Source: JALORV01 sp963707445 (GTDB lineage: Bacteria > Pseudomonadota > Gammaproteobacteria > Burkholderiales > Burkholderiaceae_F). Taken from it: a stretch of DNA of 64,000 nt. The DNA lies in the NCBI GenBank assembly GCA_963707445.1, contig CAVPPW010000032.1, positions 1-64,000 on the forward strand, read 5' to 3'. Below, in pieces: positions 39,787 to 47,796 of the stretch. Under the pieces are notes generated by a model. It was not told the origin of the DNA and ran no database searches. It worked only from the letters and a program-made list of their open reading frames with translations. Each line of letters opens with the position of its first letter. Within the stretch, counting starts at the first letter, position 1. The translations under genes were made by a program, and so were the position numbers.

Positions 39787-41315
39787 ATGAGGACGGTCCG
39801 CGACCTGGTCGACGCCTGCGCCGCGCGCGCGCCCGACGCCGTCTACCTCATCGCGCCGGACAGTGGCCGAGCGCTCACCTTCGGCGAGCTCGCGGAGTCG
39901 TGCCGCGCGGTGCAGGCGCTGGCTCGGCCAGCGCGGGGATCGCACCGGGCTCGCACGTGTCGGTGGTGATGCGCAACGGCCCGCAGACGGTGCGCCTGCT
40001 GCTCGGCGCGATGTACGGCGGGTACTGCGTCAATCCGATCAACCTGCTGTCGCAGCCCGAGCAGATGCGCTACGTGCTCGATCATGCGGACGCGCAGCTG
40101 GTCTTCGTCGCGCCGGAGTGGGCCGAGCGCGTGCGCGCGATGGCGGCCTCGATCGCGCGGCCGCTCGACGATCGTCGTCGTCGACCCGGACGACGATGCC
40201 GCTGACCGGCGCTGCAGTCGGAGTGCGCTGCGCCGGCGCCCAGACCAGCCGGCGCTGCTGATGTACACGTCGGGCACGACCGGCAAGCCCAAGGGCGTGC
40301 TGCTGACGCAGGCGAACCTCGCCGCCAATGCGCAGGCGATCAGCCGGCGAACACCTGCTCGGCCCCGACGACCGCGTGACGGCCGTGCTGCCGCTGTATC
40401 ACATCAACGCGTTCGCCGTGACGATGCTGGCGCCGCTCGCGCACGGCGGCAGCCTCGTGATGCCGCCGAAGTTCTCGGCCAGCGGGATTCTGGCCGATGG
40501 TGATCGAGCACGGCTGCACCTGGCTCAACGTGGTGCCCGACGATCGATCTCCTATCTGCTCGAGGCCGACACGCCGGCGCGCGAGCAGCTGGCGGCAGTG
40601 CGCTTCTGCCGCTCGGCCTCGGCAGCGCTTCCGCCCGAGCATCACCGTCGCGTTCGAGGCGAAGTTCGGCATCGGCATCATCGAGACGATGGGACTGACC
40701 GAGACCGTGGCGCCGTGCTTCTCCAATCCGATCGAGCCCGCGCTGCGCAAGGTGGGCTCGGTAGGCCGCGCCTCGGGCTGCGAGGCGCGCGTGGTCGATG
40801 CCGCGGGTCAGCCGCTGCCAGACGGCACCGTGGGCGAGATCGTGATGCGCGGCCCGCAGGTCATGGCCGGCTACTACAAGAATCCCGAGGCGAGTGCGGC
40901 GGCGTTCTTCTCCGGCGGCTGGCTGCGCACTGGCGACCTCGGCTATCGCGACACCGACGGCTTCTACTTCGTCACCGGCCGCATCAAGGAACTGATCATC
41001 AAGGGCGGGGAGAACATCGCACCGCGCGAGATCGACGAGGTGCTGCTGCGGCATCCCGCGGTGCTCGACGCGGCGGCGGTCGGCATCCCGGACCGGCACT
41101 ACGGCCAGGAAATCATGGCGTGCGTCATCGTTCGTCAGGGACAGCAATGCACGAAGGACGAGCTGCGCGAATTCTGCGAGCGCGAACTTGGACGATTCAA
41201 GACGCCGAAGGTGATCCGCTTCGTCGACGAGCTGCCGCGCGGACCCTCGGGCAAGGTGCAGCGGCTGAAGCTGGCCGAGCTGGCCGAACCTGCGACTCAG
41301 GCAAATGCGAGGTAG
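39787..41315 (+). CDS. sauT: AMP-forming acyl-CoA ligase, probable sulfoacetate-CoA ligase (SauT-like)
   Basis: About 505 aa ANL-superfamily enzyme. Motifs: LLMYTSGTTGKPKGVLL (P-loop), LPLYHINAFAVTML, IETMGLTETVAPCFS, WLRTGDLGYRDTDGFYFVTG, GRIKELIIKGGENIAP and RGPSGKVQRLKL with the adenylation Lys. It would activate sulfoacetate to sulfoacetyl-CoA. Position directly after the acylating dehydrogenase and the TTT transporter supports this; a different carboxylate is possible. Insertions near 39920, 40165, 40205, 40345 and 40490-40640 interrupt the first two thirds, while the last third is clean. Confidence 0.8.
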
Positions 41316-41363
41316 GCCATCGGCGCCACCTGCAAGCTCCGGTCATTCGGGCCCGGAACAGGC

Positions 41364-42200
41364 CTAGAGCAACGCGCTCATCTGGCGCGCGGCCACGAAC
41401 AGGCGCGGCAAGCGCTTCAGTGCGTCGTCGAGCGACAGACGCGCGGTCGGCGCATGCATCGCGATCGCCGCGCGCAAGACGTTGTCGCCGTCGTAAACCG
41501 GCACGGCCACCGCAATCAACCCGGCGATGAACTCCTCGCGATCGGTCGAGTAGCCGGCGGCGCGGATCGCATCGCACTCGCTCCGCAGCTGGGCCGCGCC
41601 CGCAAGGGTGTTGGCCGTGTATGCCGGCAGTCGCGCGCGCCCGACGAGTTCGTCGAACTGCGGGGGCGGCAGGTGCGCGAGAAACAGCTTGCCACTCGCC
41701 GTGCAGTGCAGCGGCACATGAGCACCGACATCGAGCGTCAGGCGCAGGGGCCAGCGGGCTTCGACGCGGTCGAGGTAAAGCACCTCGGCGCCGTCGAGCG
41801 TCGTGAAATTGCACGTTTCCTGCACTTCGGCGACGAGCTCTGCAAGCACGCGGTGCCTGAGCGCACGGACGTGGCCATGATTCAGCGTGATGAACGCCAG
41901 TTTGTGCAGTGCGGGACCGACAACGAAGCGCAGTGGATCGACATCGCGCGCCAGATAGCCCTGCGCCAGCAGGCCGGCGCATTGGCGATGCAGCGTCGCC
42001 TTCGGCAGGTCGAGGCGCGCACTCAGGTCCGCCAGCGACAGCCCGACGCCGGCCTCAGCGACTTCGGTGACGATGCGCAGCGCGCGTTCTGCCGCTGAGC
42101 CGCCGGCCGTTGCGTCCGCGACGACACGCGCGGGTCCGGTCCGCGGCCCGGTCCGCTTTACGACCGGAACATTGCGTTCCGCTTTTTTGTGCCTTAGCAT
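41364..42200 (-). CDS. IclR-family regulator divergent from GMC dehydrogenase gene
   Basis: 278 aa with an N-terminal extension of about 35 residues before the HTH (LSLADLSARLDLPKATLHRQ). The effector domain shows QETCNFTTLDGAEVLYLDRV and AGLIAVAVPVYDGD. One palindrome of the GGAACAT type lies 14 bases upstream of the start and a second within codons 7-12, suggesting autoregulation. Intact frame. The third IclR gene of the sulfonate island. Confidence 0.9.
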   Translation of the reverse strand: MLRHKKAERNVPVVKRTGPRTGPARVVADATAGGSAAERALRIVTEVAEAGVGLSLADLSARLDLPKATLHRQCAGLLAQGYLARDVDPLRFVVGPALHKLAFITLNHGHVRALRHRVLAELVAEVQETCNFTTLDGAEVLYLDRVEARWPLRLTLDVGAHVPLHCTASGKLFLAHLPPPQFDELVGRARLPAYTANTLAGAAQLRSECDAIRAAGYSTDREEFIAGLIAVAVPVYDGDNVLRAAIAMHAPTARLSLDDALKRLPRLFVAARQMSALL

Positions 42201-42228
42201 GGCTTCAAGAAACGGAACATTATGTTCC
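42166..42228. promoter_or_regulatory. Two GGAACAT-type palindromes, candidate IclR operators
   Basis: GGAACATTATGTTCC (42214-42228) is a perfect 7-1-7 palindrome and GGAACATTGCGTTCC (42166-42180) has 5-base perfect arms. The centres are 48 bases apart, about 4.6 helical turns. They lie at the start of the IclR gene and 115-175 bases upstream of the divergent GMC gene. Confidence 0.7.
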
Positions 42229-42342
42229 GGCAGTTCGACGCATTATGGACCGCAGCCGCGAAAGCGGGTGCATGCGGCGCTGGTTCGATGTGGCGTCGAA
42301 CGAAGACAATGCCCGGCGCGGGCCGGCGAGGAGACAATCCGG

Positions 42343-43959
42343 GTGCAGCACCCGCACTACGACTACATCGTCGTCGGCGCCGGTTCGGCCGGCTGCGTGC
42401 TCGCCGCGCGCCTGACGGAGGATCCGGCAAAGCGTGTCCTGCTGCTTGAAGCCGGGCCGCCCGACCGGTCGCCGTGGATCCACCTTCCGATCGGATACGG
42501 CAAGACGATGTGGAGCACCCGCTACAACTGGTGCTTTCATACCGACGTCGAGCCGAACATGAACGGCCGGCGCATCTACTGGCCGCGTGGCCGCACGCTC
42601 GGCGGTTCCAGTTCCATCAACGGACTCATCTACATCCGTGGCCAACGCGAGGACTACGACGACTGGCGCGCTCTTGGCAATGTCGGATGGGGCTACGACG
42701 ATGTGCTGCCATATTTCATCCGCAGCGAACGCAACCAGCGCGGCGCCGATGCCCACCACGGTGACGCCGGTCCGCTCGGCGTCAGCGACATCGGGGCGCG
42801 CCATGAACTGATCGAGGCGTTCATTGCGGCGGCGGGGCAACTGGGCGTGCCGCGCACCAGCGACTTCAACGGTGCGCGCCAGGAGGGGGCCGGCTACTAC
42901 CAGCTCACCACATGGAACGGGCTGCGCAGCAGCACCGCGACCGCTTACCTCAAGCCCGCTCGCGGCCGCGCGAACCTGCGCATCGAGACCGAAGCGATCG
43001 CGACCCGAGTGCTGTTCGAAGGCGCGCGCGCGGTCGGCGTCAGCTACCTCCGGGGCGGTGTCGAACAGCAGGCGCGCTGCGGCGCGGAGGTCCTGCTGGC
43101 TGCCGGCGCGCTGCAGTCGCCGCAACTGCTGCAGTTATCGGGGATCGGGCCGGCGCCGCTGCTGCGCGAGCACGGCATCGCTGTCGTGCGCGACGCGGCA
43201 GGCGTCGGCGAGAATCTGCAGGATCATCTGCAGATCCGACTGATCTTCGAGTGCAGCAAACCGATCACGACGAACGACGATCTGCGTTCGCCGTGGGGGC
43301 GACTGCGCATCGGCCTGCAGTGGCTGCTGGCGCGCAGCGGGCCGCTGGCGGTGGGAATCAACCAGGGCGGATGCTTCATGCGTGCGCTCGGCGGGGACGC
43401 CACCGGGTCGTCACGCCCTGATATCCAGTTTCACGTCGCGACGCTTTCGGCCGACATGGCGGGCGGACAGGTGCACCCTTACTCCGGCTTCACGGTGTCG
43501 GTCTGCCAGCTACGTCCGGAGTCGCGTGGCCGAGTGGCGATCCGCTCGGCCGACCCGCTGCAGCCGCCGTCGATGCAGGCCAACTACCTTTCGACCGAAC
43601 TGGATCGCCGCATGGCGGTGGCGGGCGTGCGCAGCGCGCGCGCGATCGCTGGCGCGGATGCGATGCGGCCTTACGTGCGGCGCGAACACATGCCCGGCCC
43701 GAAGGCGGAGGACGACAATGCGCTGCTGGAGTTCGCACGCAACCACGGGGCGACGATCTTCCACCCGTCGGGCACCTGCAGGATGGGCAGGGACTCGCTC
43801 GCGGTGGTCGACGAGCGGCTGCGCGTGCACGGCGTGGCAGGGCTGCGCGTGGTGGACTGCTCGGTGATGCCGACGCTGGTTTCCGGCAACACGAACGCAC
43901 CCGTCGTGATGATCGCGGAGAAAGCGGTGGACATGATCAAACAGGATGCGCGGCACTGA
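42343..43959 (+). CDS. GMC-family FAD alcohol dehydrogenase (isethionate dehydrogenase candidate)
   Basis: 538 aa, choline dehydrogenase-like. FAD fold IVVGAGSAGCVLAARL at the N-terminus; GMC signature 1 in WPRGRTLGGSSSINGLIY; signature 2 in GALQSPQLLQLSGIGP; catalytic His in HPSGTCRMG and Asn in SGNTNAPVVMIAEKA. GTG start with GAGGAGA about ten bases upstream, which places the FAD motif at the very N-terminus. Known isethionate dehydrogenase IseJ belongs to this family and feeds sulfoacetaldehyde to Xsc. The TRAP transporter downstream and xsc nearby make that substrate plausible, but other alcohols are possible. Confidence 0.85.
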   Translation: MQHPHYDYIVVGAGSAGCVLAARLTEDPAKRVLLLEAGPPDRSPWIHLPIGYGKTMWSTRYNWCFHTDVEPNMNGRRIYWPRGRTLGGSSSINGLIYIRGQREDYDDWRALGNVGWGYDDVLPYFIRSERNQRGADAHHGDAGPLGVSDIGARHELIEAFIAAAGQLGVPRTSDFNGARQEGAGYYQLTTWNGLRSSTATAYLKPARGRANLRIETEAIATRVLFEGARAVGVSYLRGGVEQQARCGAEVLLAAGALQSPQLLQLSGIGPAPLLREHGIAVVRDAAGVGENLQDHLQIRLIFECSKPITTNDDLRSPWGRLRIGLQWLLARSGPLAVGINQGGCFMRALGGDATGSSRPDIQFHVATLSADMAGGQVHPYSGFTVSVCQLRPESRGRVAIRSADPLQPPSMQANYLSTELDRRMAVAGVRSARAIAGADAMRPYVRREHMPGPKAEDDNALLEFARNHGATIFHPSGTCRMGRDSLAVVDERLRVHGVAGLRVVDCSVMPTLVSGNTNAPVVMIAEKAVDMIKQDARH

Positions 43960-44031
43960 AGGAAGTCGAAGCAGCGCAATGGTGGAGGCCTCGCGGCCTT
44001 CGGAAGTCAACGACGACAACGAGGAGACAGC

Positions 44032-45159
44032 ATGAGCAAATTGACCAATCCGAACCGACGGCGAGCATTCGGCGCCGGAGCCGCCGTATTGGCGTCGGCC
44101 GCGACGCTCGCACCGCAGGTGCACGCGCAGCAGGTGACGCGGCTCAAGATCCAGACCGCAGTGCCGAGTTCGAGCATCTATTTCGATCTGCTGAAGCGCA
44201 TGGGCGACCGTGTCGACCGGATGTCGAGCGGCCGGCTCAAGTTCGAGATGCTGCCCGATGGGGCGGTGGTCCCGGCCTTCGAGATCTTCGATGCGGTCGA
44301 CAAGGGCGTCGTCGACGGCGGTTATGCCTGGACGCACTACTGGTCGGGCAAGAACACGGCCGCGGGCCTGTTCTCCAATCCTGCGGCAGGCGGCGGCACC
44401 GGCATGGACCAGTTGTCGCATGTGGCGTGGCTGTACCAGGGCGACGGCAATGCGCTTTACAAGAAGTTCTTCAGCGAGGTGCTGAAGGTGAACATCGAGC
44501 CCTTCATGGTGCAGCCGATGGGGCCTGATCCGCTCGGCTGGTTCAAGACTCCGATCGCCTCGCTCGACGACTTCAGGAAGGTGAAGTACCGCAGCCCGCC
44601 GGGACTGGTCGGAGAGATCTTCAAGGAGATGGGCATCGCCGCCGTGGCGATGCCAGGCGGCGAAATCGTGCCGGCGGCACAACGCGGCGTTATCGACGCG
44701 GCCGAATGGATCGGGCCGGCGGACGACGTCGCGCTCGGCTTCCACACGGTGTTCAAGCATTACTACCTGCAGGGCCTGCACCAGTCCACCGATGTCGGCG
44801 AGGTCCTGATCAACAAGGCGGTCTGGAACAAGCTGCCGGCCGACCTGAAGGCGGTAGTGGAAACCGCGGCGATGGCGTCGATGACCGACACCTACACCTA
44901 CAACGTCTTCCGCAACGCGCAGGCCGTCCAGAGGCTGAAGACCGAGTTCAAGGTCACGGTGCACGACACGCCAAAGGACATCTTCCCGGCGTTCATCAAG
45001 GCGACGAACACGATCTACGACCGCGAAGCCTCGAAGAACGCGTTCTTCAAGGAGGTGCTCGATTCGCAGCGCGCATTCGCGAAGATCGTCGTGCCGTACT
45101 GGACGAAGATCAGCGCGCTGTATACCAACCTCGGCGTGACCTCGCCTTACGCAACCTGA
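44032..45159 (+). CDS. dctP: TRAP transporter solute-binding protein (DctP family)
   Basis: 375 aa. Twin-arginine-like signal NRRRAFGAGAAVLASAATLA, mature start about QQVTRLKIQTAVP. Family blocks: LKFEMLPDGAVVPAFEIFDA, KYRSPPGLVGEIFKEMG and EWIGPADDVALGFHTVFKH, which carries the usual acid-binding Arg region upstream. It is 72 bases after the GMC gene with a GAGGAG box. The relatives with WIGPxxD bind 2-oxo acids or small sulfonates; isethionate or taurine would fit the context. Confidence 0.9.
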   Translation: MSKLTNPNRRRAFGAGAAVLASAATLAPQVHAQQVTRLKIQTAVPSSSIYFDLLKRMGDRVDRMSSGRLKFEMLPDGAVVPAFEIFDAVDKGVVDGGYAWTHYWSGKNTAAGLFSNPAAGGGTGMDQLSHVAWLYQGDGNALYKKFFSEVLKVNIEPFMVQPMGPDPLGWFKTPIASLDDFRKVKYRSPPGLVGEIFKEMGIAAVAMPGGEIVPAAQRGVIDAAEWIGPADDVALGFHTVFKHYYLQGLHQSTDVGEVLINKAVWNKLPADLKAVVETAAMASMTDTYTYNVFRNAQAVQRLKTEFKVTVHDTPKDIFPAFIKATNTIYDREASKNAFFKEVLDSQRAFAKIVVPYWTKISALYTNLGVTSPYAT

Positions 45160-45716
45160 TGGAGTCTGCGGACTCCGGGCTCGCCAGGCTCGCGCGTCGG
45201 CTCGACCAGGTTGCAATCTGGTCGGGCCGGCTCGCCTGCCTGCTGCTGCTGCCGCTCGTGCTCGGGCTGACCTACGAGGTCGTCGCGCGCTACCTGTTCA
45301 ACGCCCCAACGAGCTGGGCCTATGACATGACTTTCATGGCCTACGGCAGCTTCTTCATGCTCGGAGCCGCGTTCACGCTGCAACGACTGGGACACGTGCG
45401 CACCGACCTCCTGTACGAGCGGTGGACGCCGCGGCGCCAGGCGACGATCGATCTCGTGTGCTACCTGCTCTTCTTCATGCCCTTCGTCTACGTGCTTGTG
45501 GTGACCGGATCCGGCTACTTCTGGAAGGCGTTTGTGACACGCGAGACTTTCGTCAGCAGTTCCTGGCAGCCCATCACCTGGCCGTTCAAGCTGACGGTTC
45601 CACTTGCCGGCGTGCTGCTGTTCATACAAGGCGTGGCGGAGCTGCTCCGTTGTGTACACGCGATCCGCACCGGCCGCTGGCCCGCGCGTGAGCACGCAAG
45701 CGCGGTGCAGACATGA
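45159..45716 (+). CDS. dctQ: TRAP transporter small membrane subunit (DctQ family)
   Basis: 185 aa with four hydrophobic segments (LACLLLLPLVLGLTYEVVAR; YGSFFMLGAAFTL; YLLFFMPFVYVLVV; LTVPLAGVLLFIQGV) and the typical VARYLFNAPTSWA. The ATG overlaps the dctP stop (TGATG) and its end overlaps dctM by four bases, so the three are one unit. Confidence 0.9.
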   Translation: MESADSGLARLARRLDQVAIWSGRLACLLLLPLVLGLTYEVVARYLFNAPTSWAYDMTFMAYGSFFMLGAAFTLQRLGHVRTDLLYERWTPRRQATIDLVCYLLFFMPFVYVLVVTGSGYFWKAFVTRETFVSSSWQPITWPFKLTVPLAGVLLFIQGVAELLRCVHAIRTGRWPAREHASAVQT

Positions 45717-47023
45717 GCAACGAAATTCTCGGCATCGCAGCGCTGGGTGTTCTGTTCGCCGTCATCTTCATCGGCTTCCCGATCGCATTCACGCTCGGTG
45801 CGCTGGCGCTGGCAACGGGTTTCATCGCGCTGGGACCGGTCGTGTTCGACCTGGCGGTGCTGCAGATTTCGTCGGTCATGAAGGACACCGTGCTGGCTTC
45901 GGTGCCGTTTTTCCTGTTGATGGGATTCCTGCTCGAACAGTCGGCGCTGGTGGACCGGCTGTTCACCGGCATCCAGCAGCTGCTGGCAGGCGTACGCGGG
46001 TCGTTGTACCTGGCGGTTCTGATCACGGCGACGATATTTGCGGCCGCCACCGGGATCGTCGGCTCCGCGGTCACGCTGCTCGGCGTGATGGCGGGCCCGT
46101 CGATGATCAAGAACGGCTACGACGCCAAGATGAGTGCCGGCGCAATCACAGCGGGCGGCACGCTTGGCATCCTGATCCCGCCGAGCGTCATGCTGATCGT
46201 GATGGGACCGGTCGTGGGCGTGCCGGCGACCGATCTGTTCGCCGCGGCGGTGCTGCCAGGCTTGCTGCTGTCGGTGATCTTCACTGTCTGGTGCCTGGCG
46301 CGCTGCTGGATCAACCCGTCGCTCGGACCTCCGTTGCCGCCGGAGATGCGGCCCGCGTCGCTCGGGCCGGTGTTTCGCGACCTGGCGCTCGGCGTGGCGC
46401 CGGTCGTCGTCGTGATCCTGTCGACACTTGGAGTGATCCTCGCCGGCATCGCGACGCCGACCGACGCGGGAGCCGTCGGCTGTTTCGCCACTTTTGTGCT
46501 CACGGTCGGCTCCGGCCGGATGAACTGGCCGAAGCTGAAGCGCGCCGCCTTCCAGACGCTCGAGGTGTCGAGCATGATCCTGCTGCTGGTGGCGGCATCG
46601 AACCTGTTTGGTTCCGTGTTCTCCCGGCTGGGAAGCGCCGAGTTCCTGGCGCAGATGCTTACCAGCCTGCAGCTGCCGCCGATGATGATGTTGATACTGA
46701 TCCTGGCGCTGATCTTCGTACTTGGCTGGCCGCTGGAGTGGGTGCCGATCGTGCTGATCGTCGTGCCGATCGTATTGCCGATCGTGCAGGCCGCGAACAT
46801 CGACCTGATCTGGTTCTGCACCCTGGTCGCGGTCACACTGCAGACGGCGTGGCTGTCGCCGCCGGTGGCGCTATCGGCGTACTTCCTGAAAGGCGTCGTG
46901 CCTCAGTGGGACCTGAAGCAGATCTATGCCGGCATGCTGCAGTTCATGATCCTGCAGGTCGCGGGTGTCGGTCTCCTCCTGATGTTCCCGAAGCTCGCCA
47001 CCTGGCTTCCGAGCCTCAACTGA
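45713..47023 (+). CDS. dctM: TRAP transporter large membrane subunit (DctM family)
   Basis: 436 aa, about twelve hydrophobic segments. DctM blocks: VPFFLLMGFLLEQSALVDRL, AAATGIVGSAVTLLGVMAGP, GTLGILIPPSVMLIVMGPV and LGWPLEWVPIVLIVVPIVLP. Intact frame, last gene of the GMC-TRAP unit, followed by a hairpin. Confidence 0.93.
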   Translation: MSNEILGIAALGVLFAVIFIGFPIAFTLGALALATGFIALGPVVFDLAVLQISSVMKDTVLASVPFFLLMGFLLEQSALVDRLFTGIQQLLAGVRGSLYLAVLITATIFAAATGIVGSAVTLLGVMAGPSMIKNGYDAKMSAGAITAGGTLGILIPPSVMLIVMGPVVGVPATDLFAAAVLPGLLLSVIFTVWCLARCWINPSLGPPLPPEMRPASLGPVFRDLALGVAPVVVVILSTLGVILAGIATPTDAGAVGCFATFVLTVGSGRMNWPKLKRAAFQTLEVSSMILLLVAASNLFGSVFSRLGSAEFLAQMLTSLQLPPMMMLILILALIFVLGWPLEWVPIVLIVVPIVLPIVQAANIDLIWFCTLVAVTLQTAWLSPPVALSAYFLKGVVPQWDLKQIYAGMLQFMILQVAGVGLLLMFPKLATWLPSLN

Positions 47024-47030
47024 CGCGTCG

Positions 47031-47054
47031 CAGCGCGGGCTACCGCCCGCGTTG
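47031..47054. terminator. Hairpin between dctM and DUF302 gene
   Basis: CAGCGCGGGC (47031-47040) pairs with GCCCGCGTTG (47045-47054), ten pairs including one G-T, loop TACC. It separates two convergent genes and can serve both. Confidence 0.6.
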
Positions 47055-47098
47055 CCGCGGCGTCCGACTGCCACGGGCTGTCGTCCGGCGACGCTTGC

Positions 47099-47575
47099 TC
47101 AGCGCAGGCCGACCACCTGGCGCGCGATCGAGTCGAGCAGCTTGTTCACATCGCTCAACGCCGCCTTCGACGCCGCAGAGCCGTCGGGCCTCCAGATGCG
47201 CCGATACGCGACGTGCACCTTGCCGGGCTCCTTCGCGGTTGCGTAGACAACCATGGCGTAGGGGCACATCGCCACGTTGGCCGGGTCTGCCTCCATCATC
47301 CTGCGCGACAGGCTGGCGCTGCAGAACACGAAAGCCTGCGCATCGACGAAGAGCTTCTGCGCCGAGCCCACATCCTTGCCCGTGCGTTCGAGCATGCTGT
47401 TCAGGTGGGACTGGTAATCGATGACGAGGCCCTTGCCCTCGATCGCCAACTTCAGGTCGTCACGCACATCCTCGAACTTGGCCTGTTTCGTATAGGTCAC
47501 TACCGGATTCGGATCAGCGGCAAACGCAACGGTCGAGACCGCTGCCAGTAAAGCGATCAACAGTGCGCGCAGCAT
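47099..47575 (-). CDS. Secreted DUF302-family protein
   Basis: 158 aa. Signal peptide MLRALLIALLAAVSTVAFA, then a DUF302 pattern (KFEDVRDDLKLAIEGKGLVI; VAMCPYAMVVYATAKEPGKV). DUF302 proteins are frequent next to sulfur-oxidation genes, including SQR and rhodanese genes, but their role is unknown. Divergent from the SQR-like gene with a 221-base gap that may hold both promoters. Confidence 0.85.
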   Translation of the reverse strand: MLRALLIALLAAVSTVAFAADPNPVVTYTKQAKFEDVRDDLKLAIEGKGLVIDYQSHLNSMLERTGKDVGSAQKLFVDAQAFVFCSASLSRRMMEADPANVAMCPYAMVVYATAKEPGKVHVAYRRIWRPDGSAASKAALSDVNKLLDSIARQVVGLR

Positions 47576-47796
47576 CGCTGCCTCCCCTCGCGTTCAGTAT
47601 GACGATCCAGACCATGCCAGAGTGACGGATCCAGTTGTTGAGCTAACGCAGCGGGTGCGCTCTCCTTTACGGCACGGCGATCGCAGCGCTTTGATCTGGC
47701 GCGGGGCCGCCAGAGCCGTGGGCGCGCATGCTCCCCGGCAGGGCAGTCACGAGCGCCGGGTGTCGGCGCGTGACGCGTGCCTGACTGGAGTCCGCG

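Noticed and set aside
39787..41315. Ligase as benzoate/long-chain fatty acid CoA ligase
   Set aside because: Possible by family, but linkage to acylating dehydrogenase, transporter and xsc favours sulfoacetate; kept as an alternative in the entry.
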